Below are positions 22,818-31,856 of a stretch of 64,000 bases of DNA, piece by piece. Position 1 is the stretch's first letter. Every line of letters starts with the position of its first letter. The stretch is from positions 1,054,001 to 1,118,000 of the forward strand of contig NZ_CP114778.1 in assembly GCF_027359395.1 (NCBI RefSeq), given 5' to 3'. This DNA comes from Prochlorococcus marinus str. MIT 1013 (GTDB taxonomy: Bacteria > Cyanobacteriota > Cyanobacteriia > PCC-6307 > Cyanobiaceae). The position numbers and the translations under genes were made by a program. Under the pieces are notes generated by a model that searched no databases, was not told the DNA's origin, and saw only the letters and a program-made list of their open reading frames with translations.

Positions 22818-24113
22818 TTGATTGAGCGTTACACAAACCCAGAAATGGGAAATATATGGTCTGAACACTCTAAGTTCCAAACTTGGCTTGATGTAGAGAT
22901 AGCCGCATGTGAGGCTAATTGCAAATTGGGAAATATCCCTATTAGTGCAATGGAAAAAATTCGATCACAAGCAAGTTTCAAACCAGAGCGCATACTCGAA
23001 ATAGAAGCCGAAGTTCGACATGACGTAATTGCTTTTCTAACAAATGTGAATGAATATGTTGGAGATGCAGGTCGCTACATACACGTTGGCATGACCAGTA
23101 GCGATGTCCTTGATACTGGTCTTGCACTTCAATTAAAGTCATCAGTAAAGCTTCTAAAAAAAGAGCTTTTATTACTTGAAGAATCAATTAGAGATTTAGC
23201 AAAACAACACAAGGACACCGTAATGATTGGTCGCTCTCATGCAATCCATGGGGAGCCTATCACTTTTGGATTCAAGCTAGCAGGATGGCTAGCTGAAACA
23301 CTTAGAAATAAGGACAGGTTAAATAATCTTGAGAAAGACATCTCCGTAGGTCAAATTAGTGGTGCAATGGGGACTTATGCCAATACTGATCCAGAAATAG
23401 AAAGAATAACTTGCGAACTGTTGGAGCTTGATGTTGATACAGCTAGCACTCAAGTTATCTCTAGAGATAGGCATGCTAATTATGTACAGATTCTTGCGTT
23501 GATTGGTTCTTCCTTGGATCGTTTTTCTACAGAAATCAGAAATCTTCAGAGAACAGATGTTCTTGAAGTAGAGGAAAACTTTGCTAAAGGGCAAAAAGGT
23601 AGTTCTGCTATGCCTCATAAAAGAAATCCCATTCGAAGTGAGCGAGTAAGCGGTCTTTCCAGGGTTTTAAGAAGTTATGTAGTGGCAGCTCTCGAAAATG
23701 TAGCTCTATGGCATGAAAGAGATATTAGCCACAGCTCAAATGAAAGACTAATGCTGCCAGACACATCTATTACTCTTCATTTTATGATCACAGAAATGAC
23801 CGCAATAATAAAAGGTCTTGGCGTGTATCCAGAAAATATGCTGAATAATTTGAACATTTATGGAGGAGTAGTTTTTAGTCAAAGAGTTCTTTTAGCTTTA
23901 GTTGAGAATGGGATGAGTCGAGAAGAATCTTATAGACTAGTCCAAAAAAATGCTCATTCAGCCTGGAATAAACCCGAAGGGAATTTCAAGGAAAACCTTG
24001 AGAATGATCCAGAAGTAATGAATAGTCTCTCACCAAAAAAACTTTCTGACTGCTTTTCAACAGAATTACATCAATCGAAATTAAAAGTTATTTGGGAAAG
24101 ACTTGGTATATAA
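22818..24113 (+). CDS. purB: Adenylosuccinate lyase
   Basis: The 431-residue enzyme removes fumarate from SAICAR and from adenylosuccinate in purine synthesis. It starts MIERYTNPEMGNIWSE, matching the family N terminus, with TTG as start codon. The superfamily signature GQKGSSAMPHKRNPI lies near residue 255, and the substrate-binding GMTSSDVLDTGLALQ and GRSHAIHGEPITFG segments are present. Fumarate it releases can be used by fumarase, encoded next on the same strand, 128 bases on. Confidence 0.97.
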   Translation: MIERYTNPEMGNIWSEHSKFQTWLDVEIAACEANCKLGNIPISAMEKIRSQASFKPERILEIEAEVRHDVIAFLTNVNEYVGDAGRYIHVGMTSSDVLDTGLALQLKSSVKLLKKELLLLEESIRDLAKQHKDTVMIGRSHAIHGEPITFGFKLAGWLAETLRNKDRLNNLEKDISVGQISGAMGTYANTDPEIERITCELLELDVDTASTQVISRDRHANYVQILALIGSSLDRFSTEIRNLQRTDVLEVEENFAKGQKGSSAMPHKRNPIRSERVSGLSRVLRSYVVAALENVALWHERDISHSSNERLMLPDTSITLHFMITEMTAIIKGLGVYPENMLNNLNIYGGVVFSQRVLLALVENGMSREESYRLVQKNAHSAWNKPEGNFKENLENDPEVMNSLSPKKLSDCFSTELHQSKLKVIWERLGI

Positions 24114-24192
24114 CTCCAAAAGCTAAAGCAATTGTAACTAATTAGTAAACTAGAAAAGGGGTATAGCATTAGATCCATCTAAAACCTTTAGC

Positions 24193-24198
24193 TATAAT
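24193..24198 (+). promoter_or_regulatory. Candidate -10 box for fumC
   Basis: A consensus TATAAT lies 43 bases before the fumC start, which would put transcription start near 24205. No good -35 box is visible, as is common in Prochlorococcus. AGCTAAAG (24121-24128) and CTTTAGCT (24186-24193) form an 8-bp inverted repeat spanning this region and touching the box. Confidence 0.4.
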
Positions 24199-24241
24199 CT
24201 TTTACTCCATAAGAAAACTTGAAATTTTCAACCCAAGATCA

Positions 24242-25627
24242 ATGTCCAATATGAAACGACTTGAAAAAGATAGCCTAGGTTCAATTGATGTTCCAAAAGA
24301 GGCGCTATGGGGAGCTCAAACGCAACGATCAATATTAAATTTCGCTATTGGTGATGAGGTCATGCCTCTTGAAATCATCTATGCAATTGCCCAAATAAAA
24401 GCCTCTGCTGCTCGAGTGAACAATCATCTAGGTCTAATAAATACAGAAATCACAAAATTGATCACCGAAGCAAGTTCAGAAATTATTGAAGGAAAACATA
24501 ATGATCAATTCCCATTGAAAGTATGGCAAACAGGTAGTGGTACGCAAACTAATATGAATGTCAATGAGGTGATAAGCAATATTGCTTCAAAGCGCTTTAA
24601 TAACCCTTTAGGTAGCCATAATCCACTACATCCCAATGATCATGTCAATTGCTCTCAATCTACAAACGATGTTTTTCCAGCAGCAATCCAGATAGCCACA
24701 ATAAAAAGTTTAAAAGGCTCATTAATACCTGAATTAAAAAAGCTGATTAATCTATTCCAAAAAAAAAGTAAAGAATGGAAGGACATCATAAAAATAGGAC
24801 GTACTCATCTTCAAGATGCAGTACCACTAACACTTGGGCAAGAAGCCTCTGCTTGGGAGTCTCAATTAGAAGCTGCATTAAGACGCATTGAAATAAACAT
24901 TGAAGAACTTTATCCGCTTCCATTAGGAGGAACCGCAATTGGAACCGGGCTCAATGCTCCTGAAAATTTCGATAATCTTATTGCTCTTGATATTGCTAAA
25001 ACAACAAATCTACCTTTTGCAACTGCCTCTAATAAGTTTGCCATCATGGCTAGTCATGATAGTCTTGTAAACGTCATGTCTCAACTGAAATTATTAGCGA
25101 TTACTTTACTTAAAATTGTTAATGATCTTAGACTTTTATCTTGTGGACCAAGAGCTGGATTATCAGAGCTACAGCTACCATCTAATGAACCTGGCAGCTC
25201 AATAATGCCAGGGAAAATTAATCCTACTCAATGTGAAGCGATGGCAATGATATGTACTCAAATCATTGGAATGGACACTTCAGTATCAATCGCAGGAAGT
25301 GGGGGACATCTACAAATGAACGTTTATAAACCACTGATTGGCTATAATATTTTAAAAAGTATAAATCTTATTCAAAATTCATGTAAAAGTTGCAGAAAAA
25401 ATATGATTGAAGGGATTCAACCTAACAAAGCAAAAATCAAACAGTATCTTGATAATTCCTTAATGTTAGTAACTGCATTAGCACCATCAATTGGATACGA
25501 AAAAGCAAGTAAGATTGCCCAATTAGCACATGAGAAAAATCTCAGTCTACGTCAGGCATCCAATCAACTAAACTATATAGATGAAAAAGAGTTTGATAGA
25601 CTTGTTGATCCAAAATCTATGATTTAA
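24242..25627 (+). CDS. fumC: Fumarate hydratase class II
   Basis: This 461-residue oxygen-stable fumarase interconverts fumarate and malate. Motifs are WQTGSGTQTNMNVNEVISN, GRTHLQDAVPLTLGQE, and the catalytic loop GSSIMPGKINPTQCEAM near residue 318. A second in-frame ATG 9 bases downstream is an alternative start. It ends 20 bases from the convergent helicase gene, with an AT-rich hairpin in between. Length and motifs are normal. Confidence 0.97.
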   Translation: MSNMKRLEKDSLGSIDVPKEALWGAQTQRSILNFAIGDEVMPLEIIYAIAQIKASAARVNNHLGLINTEITKLITEASSEIIEGKHNDQFPLKVWQTGSGTQTNMNVNEVISNIASKRFNNPLGSHNPLHPNDHVNCSQSTNDVFPAAIQIATIKSLKGSLIPELKKLINLFQKKSKEWKDIIKIGRTHLQDAVPLTLGQEASAWESQLEAALRRIEINIEELYPLPLGGTAIGTGLNAPENFDNLIALDIAKTTNLPFATASNKFAIMASHDSLVNVMSQLKLLAITLLKIVNDLRLLSCGPRAGLSELQLPSNEPGSSIMPGKINPTQCEAMAMICTQIIGMDTSVSIAGSGGHLQMNVYKPLIGYNILKSINLIQNSCKSCRKNMIEGIQPNKAKIKQYLDNSLMLVTALAPSIGYEKASKIAQLAHEKNLSLRQASNQLNYIDEKEFDRLVDPKSMI

Positions 25628-25628
25628 C

Positions 25629-25655
25629 ATAATTAAAAAATAAATTTTTAATTAT
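25629..25655. terminator. Candidate bidirectional terminator between fumC and the helicase gene
   Basis: ATAATTAAAAA and TTTTTAATTAT form a perfect 11-bp stem around a 5-base loop, covering the 20-base gap and the helicase stop codon. It gives an A/U hairpin with U-rich flanks in both directions. It contains no G-C pairs, so termination strength is doubtful. Confidence 0.45.
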
Positions 25656-28425
25656 TTCTTTCTGTTGCTGGGTTGATAATTTCATGTTTGTTTTCTTTTG
25701 CTTGATTAATATATTCAGCTTCACATATAGGAAATCTATCCATCAATTTCATTGCTGCTTTAGCATTATTTCTGAGCTGCCTACTCACCGCCTCGCAATA
25801 TGGGATTTGTGAAAGTAAATCATTTGTTCTTCTCAGAATTCTTACAACATCTCCCTCATCTAAAGAAGTATTTGCAATTAGATCAGTCCAAGTACTACCT
25901 CGTGCCCAAGCTTCTACTAAACCCATTAACTCTGGACTCCATAAAATTGGGACTTCTATACCAAACCGTTCTTGAACTCTAAACAATTCTCCTCGGATAT
26001 TTGATAAATCATTAAATGCTTCTTCAGCAACTGTACTGGGAATAAATCCAGACCATAGATCAGGACGATTAACTTCCGTAGTAATTGACTGAATAACTCC
26101 AGCTAATTCTACTGGAGTTAGTTCATCAAGATTCCCACTGATCAAGACCAAACCTATCCATAACTCATTTTCACCTCTTAAAGATCCAATACCTCTGCCA
26201 ATTTCGGTTGGTGTTAAATCATCCAAGCATCCGAAGTAGTTTAGTACTTTAATTAATGATAAGAAAGTGTCCCAGTGACGATTAGACCTGTCATAAAGCA
26301 TCTGCTCACGTTGATGTATTTCAAGACCTAGTTCGTCCATTCTTCGTCTATGCTTCTTTAATTTTTTCTTATCACCCCATCGATGAGCTGGCTGAACCAA
26401 TAGTTCATCATCTAGAGATTTAACTAATTTAGCTTGAGATAAAACTTCACTAGCAAGATCATATTGAGCCGTTCTCATATCATTTTCCTGAGCCAAATTT
26501 GAAATTATTGAAGCTGTTTCATTACTTAACAAATCACCATGATGTATTTCACCTAATCTACTCATTTGAGGAGTTGTAAGATGTGATACGTCTAAGCAAG
26601 TTAATTCAGCATAAAGACTAACAACTTCCTTACAAGCAATCAATATCCAAATATTTTCATCTGTTAAGCATAACAATTGAGATTGTCTGTCGCCTTTTTG
26701 TATTTTTTGAACAATGACTGCAGGTGTAACTTTTCCTCGCAAATGTGATGTCTTCAGACTTATGAGAGTTCCATTATTTGCAAATTCCAAGGCTGAGATC
26801 AATTCATTAGATAAGGTTTCTGCTGATTGTTTTTTGAGAATTTTTAAGAGTCTTCTCTCTTCCTTTAGATGACTTTTTATTTTCTCATATCTTTCAAAAT
26901 CTGACCATGGGATGTCTTCTGAAAAAGTTTTATACTCTTTAAACTCCTCTTTTAATCTGGATAATTCTTCTTCTTCTTCAACCAAATCCAAGCTCGCCAA
27001 GTATCTACTAAAGCTTCTTTCTATCAATTCTTTTGATTTGTCTAAGTCATAACGCTGTAATAGATTCAGTACCATGCCATAACTTGGTGTGAATTGACTA
27101 ACCAGTGGATCGGCTGAGCTGGTGGCTAATTGACCAGCTTCTCGAACTCCTTCGAATCGAGTTTGTACAGTGACCACATAGCCTCTAGAATCAAGACCTC
27201 TTCTTCCAGCCCTACCAGCCATTTGTAAGAATTCACTCCCCATTAATTGACGATGTCCATTATCTGATCTCTTCGACAAAGTAGATATAATTGTGCTTCT
27301 CGCCGGCATATTGATTCCTGCAGCTAAGGTTTCAGTTGCAAAAACAACCTTTATCAATCCTTTTTGAAATAATTCCTCAATTAACTCCTTCCATGCAGGA
27401 AGAACTCCTGCATGATGAGATGCGATTCCATTAAATAAAGCTTTTATATGTAAATCATCTCTCAAACCTTCTGAATTTAGAATTGTATATTTTTTAAATC
27501 GATCTTGAATTGATTGTCTTTCTTCTTGGTTCACTAAACACGTGCTAGCTATTGTTTTCACAGCCTTGTCACAACCACGACGACTAAATATGAAATAAAT
27601 AGCGGGTAACATATTTCTTTCTGCCAACTTCGATATCACCAAGCCAAGTGAGGGAGAGTCAGGTTGAGTAGGCTTGGATAAGCGTCCTCTCTTCTTATGT
27701 GATTTTGTTGAGCGCCAAATCTTACAGTTTGGATGTAATCCAGTTCCTTTTTCATTAAGTAATGGATGAAGTCCTTTAGCACTACAAAAATTGAATTCCA
27801 GGGGGACTGGTCTTAAATCACTAGATATCAAGTCTGTGGGTCCGTGAACTTGCTCAATCCAATCAGTTAATTGACCTGCATTAGCAACGGTTGCCGATAG
27901 AGCAACGAACTGAACGGATTTAGGACAATGAATAATTGATTCCTCCCACACTGTCCCTCTATGAGCATCATTCATATAATGACATTCATCCAGAACAACA
28001 GTTTCTATATCAAGTAGAGGATCATCATTTTTATCTGCTGCTGCATAAAGCATATTTCTAAAAATCTCAGTAGTCATGACAAGAATCGAAGCCTCTCTAT
28101 TCAGGCTTAAATCACCTGTTAAAAGACCCACATTGCTTGAACCAAATTGATTCCTAAAGTCTCTTAGCTTTTGGTTAGATAAAGCTTTTAATGGGGTTGT
28201 ATAAAACACCTTATTTCCATGAGAAATCGCTCTATAAATTGCATACTCTCCTATTAAGGTTTTTCCTGATCCTGTAGGAGCACTAACAACTACAGAATGC
28301 CCTTGATTGAGTGAGTCAATTGCTTTAAGTTGAAATTCATCCAATGAAAAAGGAAAGATTTTCTTTGGATTTAAATTGTTTTGGAGGATTTCGTTCTCAA
28401 ACGTATCTCTTTCTGATGAAGTCAT
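25648..28425 (-). CDS. Ski2-like DExH RNA helicase
   Basis: The 925-residue superfamily 2 helicase has motif I APTGSGKTLIGEYAI near residue 50, Ia TTPLKALSNQKLRDF, motif II DECHYMNDAHRGTVWEE, motif III LSATVAN, and motif VI QMAGRAGRRGLDSRG near residue 395. A C-terminal DSHCT-like helical domain ends the protein (SLDEGDVVRILRRTNDLLSQ). It resembles yeast Ski2/Mtr4 and the plastid helicase ISE2, so RNA surveillance, processing or ribosome assembly is expected. It is not a defence helicase by context; neighbours are housekeeping genes. It is divergent from the biotin operon. Confidence 0.9.
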   Translation of the reverse strand: MTSSERDTFENEILQNNLNPKKIFPFSLDEFQLKAIDSLNQGHSVVVSAPTGSGKTLIGEYAIYRAISHGNKVFYTTPLKALSNQKLRDFRNQFGSSNVGLLTGDLSLNREASILVMTTEIFRNMLYAAADKNDDPLLDIETVVLDECHYMNDAHRGTVWEESIIHCPKSVQFVALSATVANAGQLTDWIEQVHGPTDLISSDLRPVPLEFNFCSAKGLHPLLNEKGTGLHPNCKIWRSTKSHKKRGRLSKPTQPDSPSLGLVISKLAERNMLPAIYFIFSRRGCDKAVKTIASTCLVNQEERQSIQDRFKKYTILNSEGLRDDLHIKALFNGIASHHAGVLPAWKELIEELFQKGLIKVVFATETLAAGINMPARSTIISTLSKRSDNGHRQLMGSEFLQMAGRAGRRGLDSRGYVVTVQTRFEGVREAGQLATSSADPLVSQFTPSYGMVLNLLQRYDLDKSKELIERSFSRYLASLDLVEEEEELSRLKEEFKEYKTFSEDIPWSDFERYEKIKSHLKEERRLLKILKKQSAETLSNELISALEFANNGTLISLKTSHLRGKVTPAVIVQKIQKGDRQSQLLCLTDENIWILIACKEVVSLYAELTCLDVSHLTTPQMSRLGEIHHGDLLSNETASIISNLAQENDMRTAQYDLASEVLSQAKLVKSLDDELLVQPAHRWGDKKKLKKHRRRMDELGLEIHQREQMLYDRSNRHWDTFLSLIKVLNYFGCLDDLTPTEIGRGIGSLRGENELWIGLVLISGNLDELTPVELAGVIQSITTEVNRPDLWSGFIPSTVAEEAFNDLSNIRGELFRVQERFGIEVPILWSPELMGLVEAWARGSTWTDLIANTSLDEGDVVRILRRTNDLLSQIPYCEAVSRQLRNNAKAAMKLMDRFPICEAEYINQAKENKHEIINPATERNN

Positions 28426-28453
28426 TGCTAAATCCTAGGGGAATTTTCTATGA

Positions 28454-28473
28454 CCACATGGTTTTTGATGTGG
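28454..28473. repeat. Inverted repeat between the helicase and biotin operon
   Basis: CCACAT (28454-28459) and ATGTGG (28468-28473) flank an 8-base spacer in the 129-base divergent region. It does not match the BirA operator consensus. It may be an operator or hairpin for the helicase leader; nothing more can be said. Confidence 0.35.
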
Positions 28474-28554
28474 ATACATAATAAAATCAAGAAACCAAAG
28501 AAAAAATCTCAAGCCAACACCCAAATTTTTTAATAGAGAAAACAAAATAACAAT

Positions 28555-29697
28555 ATGCCTGCAATCCCTAACTCTAGAATTCGTAAACTGAGGACTTGGG
28601 TTCCAGGGAAAAGATCATCAGAATTGATTGGTGTAGATGAAAATCAAAATCAAATCACGTTAATTGACTTAGCGAGTAATGACTATCTAGACCTTGCAAG
28701 ACATCCATTATTAATTGAGGCAGCTAGACAAACCTTAGAAACAGATGGGGTTGGTTCTGGAGGATCAAGATTTATTACTGGTAGTAGAAATATTCATCAA
28801 AGACTTGAAACAAAGCTTGCCCAATGGCTTGATCGTGAGATTGTCCTAATTTACCCGAGTGGTTTCCAAGCTAATCTGGCTGCTGTTTTAGCACTTACTG
28901 ATCGTCACACTCCTGTTATTTGTGATCGTCTGATACATCATTCTCTGCTCGTTGGAGTCAAAGCGAGTGGAGCAAAGCTCATTAGATTTAAGCACAACAA
29001 TTTATCTGAACTAGAAAGACTTTTAAAAAAGTCCAGACAAAGCAATCCTCAAAAACAACCTTTAGTAATTACTGAAAGCCTTTTTAGTATGGAGGGTACA
29101 ACAGCACCCATAAAGGAAATTTCAAAGCTATGCATTAATTATGATTCAAAGTTATTGATCGACGAAGCTCATGCTTTTGGCGTTATGGGTTCAAAAGGAA
29201 GAGGAGAATCTTTTGGACTCAAAGAACCAATATCAATTATCAGTGGGACATTCGGTAAAGCATTTGGAAGTGGGGGAGCATTTCTAGCAACAGACAAGAT
29301 AACAGGAGCAAATTTAATACAAAACTGTGGGGCATTTCGCTATACAACTGCTTTAGCTCCTCCTCTTTGTGCAAGTGCTTTAGCCGCGTTAAATCTAATT
29401 GAAAGCAACCCTAGCTGGGGTAGCGAACTGAAAGAGAAATCAAAAGCTTTAAGAGACAGATTGTCTCAAATCGGGTGGCAACGTCCTATGGGGGGAGGTC
29501 CAATAATCTCCATCGTTCTAGGTACAGACGAATTAGCCATGGATTATCAAAAAAAACTTGAAGAACAAGGTCTTCTAACTGTTGCGATCCGTCCACCAAC
29601 TGTTCCTGAAGGTAAATCGAGACTCAGGTTAGTAATCAGGAGAAATACTCCCGTTCAGGCTATTGAAAAACTTATCGCAGTTCTTAATAACAAATGA
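28555..29697 (+). CDS. bioF: 8-amino-7-oxononanoate synthase
   Basis: This 380-residue PLP enzyme condenses pimeloyl-ACP with alanine, the first step in building the biotin rings. DLASNDYLDLARHPLLIEAA and GVGSGGSRFITGSRNIHQRL are the substrate and PLP phosphate segments. LLIDEAHAFGVMGSKGRG holds the Asp and His that bind PLP, and IISGTFGKAFGSGGAF contains the Schiff-base Lys. Its stop overlaps the bioK start (ATGA). It is the first gene of a five-gene biotin operon; bioB is not in the window. Confidence 0.97.
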   Translation: MPAIPNSRIRKLRTWVPGKRSSELIGVDENQNQITLIDLASNDYLDLARHPLLIEAARQTLETDGVGSGGSRFITGSRNIHQRLETKLAQWLDREIVLIYPSGFQANLAAVLALTDRHTPVICDRLIHHSLLVGVKASGAKLIRFKHNNLSELERLLKKSRQSNPQKQPLVITESLFSMEGTTAPIKEISKLCINYDSKLLIDEAHAFGVMGSKGRGESFGLKEPISIISGTFGKAFGSGGAFLATDKITGANLIQNCGAFRYTTALAPPLCASALAALNLIESNPSWGSELKEKSKALRDRLSQIGWQRPMGGGPIISIVLGTDELAMDYQKKLEEQGLLTVAIRPPTVPEGKSRLRLVIRRNTPVQAIEKLIAVLNNK

Positions 29698-30422
29698 AAG
29701 AAATAATTGCTATGCATGGCTGGGCTGGTGATAGTCATCAATGGGCAAATTGGGAAAAGATATTTAAAAGTTGTGATTGGGAATGGCAAGCTTCTGAACG
29801 CGGATATAAAGAGATAAGTCCTCATACACCCAAATGGAATCACAACTCAAATCAAGTCAAAGATAAAAGAGTTGCCATATGTCACTCTCATGGTTCACAT
29901 ATGATAGATAAAGAAGTTTTGCATTCAGCTACTCATGTTATATTAATCAATAGTTTTAGTCGTTTTATTCCAAGTGACAAAGAGAATCGCCCTATAAAAC
30001 TGGCCCTCAATAGGATGATGAATGCAATTAATACGTCTAACGAAGAAGCTATGTTAAGAAAATTTCATATAAAAGCTTATAAACCGAATTACATAGCTAT
30101 TAAATTATCCGAATCATATCTACTTCCTATATCAGATTCAGGAAGGTTGAGACTAAAAAATGATTTAAAACTTCTTATGAATTCTGATTCTCTACCAATT
30201 GGCTTAAACAATTCTTCCAAAGTACTTATTGTTAACAGTGAACAAGACTATATTTTAGCTAATCAAACGAAAGAAAAACTAGCTGAAGATTTAATAAAAC
30301 ACTTAGAGGTCATACCCAAAATAATCAACCTTCAAGACGAGGGGCATTACATCACAAAAATTAAAAATATCAAAAAAGTCAAACACTGGCTAGAATTTGA
30401 TCATGCAAAAAACATGGTCTAG
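29694..30422 (+). CDS. bioK: Pimeloyl-ACP methyl ester carboxylesterase, BioK type
   Basis: The 242-residue alpha/beta hydrolase should remove the methyl group that BioC adds, releasing pimeloyl-ACP. MHGWAGDSHQW is the oxyanion region. VAICHSHGSHMI is the nucleophile elbow, with Ser in C-H-S-H-G rather than the usual G-x-S-x-G. VNSEQDYIL and LQDEGHYIT provide likely Asp and His. Known marine cyanobacteria use BioK, a form distinct from BioH and BioG, in this exact spot between bioF and bioC. The call rests on that context plus the triad. It overlaps bioC by 20 bases from the bioC ATG. Confidence 0.82.
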   Translation: MKEIIAMHGWAGDSHQWANWEKIFKSCDWEWQASERGYKEISPHTPKWNHNSNQVKDKRVAICHSHGSHMIDKEVLHSATHVILINSFSRFIPSDKENRPIKLALNRMMNAINTSNEEAMLRKFHIKAYKPNYIAIKLSESYLLPISDSGRLRLKNDLKLLMNSDSLPIGLNNSSKVLIVNSEQDYILANQTKEKLAEDLIKHLEVIPKIINLQDEGHYITKIKNIKKVKHWLEFDHAKNMV

Positions 30423-31158
30423 TCAAGTTAATAAAAACTTTAACGAAGCTGCATTAAGTTATAACGAATCAGCATCAATTCAAAAAAGTACTGCTTTAAA
30501 GCTTGCAAAAATATGTTCTCATCATTCAATTAAACATGGACTATGGGTTGACCTTGGTTCTGGTACTGGACTACTCGCTAAATCATTAGAAGATTTACAT
30601 CCAAACCAATATGTAGTGAGATTGGATAATTCTAAAAAGATGATTGATCAACATTCAGAAAAAAGTATCAAACAACTTTGGGATTTAAATAATGGATTAC
30701 CTAAGTGGTCTGAAAAACCAAATTTATTAGCTTCAAGTTTTGTTTTACATTGGCTTAATAATCCACAAAAGAAACTTAAGGAATGGTTGAATTCTCTGAG
30801 TTTAGATGGATGGATTGCTTTAGCAATCCCAATCAAGGGAAGTTTTCCAGAATGGCATGAAGCAGCAGAAAAGGCAAATTTAACATGTACGGCTCTTGAT
30901 TTACCATCATACGACTCACTAATTAGAGTCGTTCCGAAACAAAGTATTTTATATAATAAAATTGAAGTTATTAAACAAACAGAGAAGAAGGCAACTTCTT
31001 TATTAAAACCGATGATCAATGTCGGAGCACAAAGTAGTCAGAAGGAACAATTAAGTGTTTCAGATTGGCGACATCTATTATCTTTTTGGCCAATTTCCAA
31101 TAAGGATAAACAAGTAAGCCTTAGTTGGTCAATCCAGTTTTTATTAATAAAGCGATGA
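30403..31158 (+). CDS. bioC: Malonyl-ACP O-methyltransferase
   Basis: This SAM-dependent enzyme masks the malonyl carboxyl so that fatty acid synthase can extend it to a pimeloyl chain. WVDLGSGTGLLAKSLE is motif I for SAM and LLASSFVLHWLNNPQKKLKE matches the BioC pattern of a Trp-rich post-SAM segment. I use the ATG at 30403 (251 residues); a TTG two codons earlier is also open. The gene overlaps both neighbours, bioK by 20 bases and bioD by 4, so translation is coupled throughout. Confidence 0.92.
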   Translation: MQKTWSSQVNKNFNEAALSYNESASIQKSTALKLAKICSHHSIKHGLWVDLGSGTGLLAKSLEDLHPNQYVVRLDNSKKMIDQHSEKSIKQLWDLNNGLPKWSEKPNLLASSFVLHWLNNPQKKLKEWLNSLSLDGWIALAIPIKGSFPEWHEAAEKANLTCTALDLPSYDSLIRVVPKQSILYNKIEVIKQTEKKATSLLKPMINVGAQSSQKEQLSVSDWRHLLSFWPISNKDKQVSLSWSIQFLLIKR

Positions 31159-31805
31159 AACCTTTCTCCAAAAAAATTATTATTTGTGGTACAGATACAG
31201 ATGTCGGCAAAACGATAGTTAGTAGTTTTTTCGTCCAAGGGCTTAGAGGTATCTACTGGAAACCCATTCAAAGTGGAACAGAGGAAGGTACAGATACCAA
31301 AACTGTTTGCAATCTCTTAAATCTTGGACCTAACCGCTATCTTTCTGAAAGATATAAATTCAAGGCTCCTGTCTCTCCACATTGGGCTGCAGAACAAGAG
31401 TCTGGTTTTATTGAACCAAGCAACTTAAGATTACCTGACTTAGATGAATTACTAATCGTCGAGACTGCAGGTGGTTTAATGGTTCCTTTAAATCGGGATT
31501 GGCTACAAATAGACCAATTAAAGGTTTGGGGAGCTCCAATAATTCTTGTAGCCAGGACCGGTCTTGGTACTCTCAACCACACCTTATTAAGTCTAGAAGC
31601 CTTGAAACACAGAAATTTAGACGTGTTAGGAATAGTATTAAATGGCCCTCCACACAAAGACAATCCGAAGACCCTAGAGCAATTTGGAGATACTAAAATT
31701 CTTGCAAGTCTTCCTATTTTTGACGAAGTCAACGCAAAAGTACTTTCACAAGAATGGAACAAACAACAATTAGATCAAAAGCTTAAAAAATACATTCGAA
31801 ATTAA
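31155..31805 (+). CDS. bioD: Dethiobiotin synthetase
   Basis: The ATP-dependent carboxylase forms the ureido ring of dethiobiotin. IICGTDTDVGKTIVSSFF is the modified P-loop, followed by YWKPIQSGTEEGTDTKTV and VETAGGLMVPLN. I chose the ATG at 31155, which overlaps the bioC stop (ATGA) and puts the P-loop near residue 10 as usual, giving 216 residues. An open frame from 31125 would add 10 residues inside bioC and is unlikely. Confidence 0.94.
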   Translation: MKPFSKKIIICGTDTDVGKTIVSSFFVQGLRGIYWKPIQSGTEEGTDTKTVCNLLNLGPNRYLSERYKFKAPVSPHWAAEQESGFIEPSNLRLPDLDELLIVETAGGLMVPLNRDWLQIDQLKVWGAPIILVARTGLGTLNHTLLSLEALKHRNLDVLGIVLNGPPHKDNPKTLEQFGDTKILASLPIFDEVNAKVLSQEWNKQQLDQKLKKYIRN

Positions 31806-31856
31806 AATTTTATTTTTTTCTTAATCAAAAGATTATTTTGACTTCATTCAAGTTAA

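Noticed and set aside
25648-28425. Helicase as part of a phage defence island
   Set aside because: Neighbours are housekeeping genes, there is no nuclease or methylase partner, and the domain order fits a Ski2/ISE2-like RNA helicase.
31125-31154. Ten-residue upstream extension of BioD within bioC
   Set aside because: The ATG at 31155 gives the usual P-loop position and an ATGA junction.
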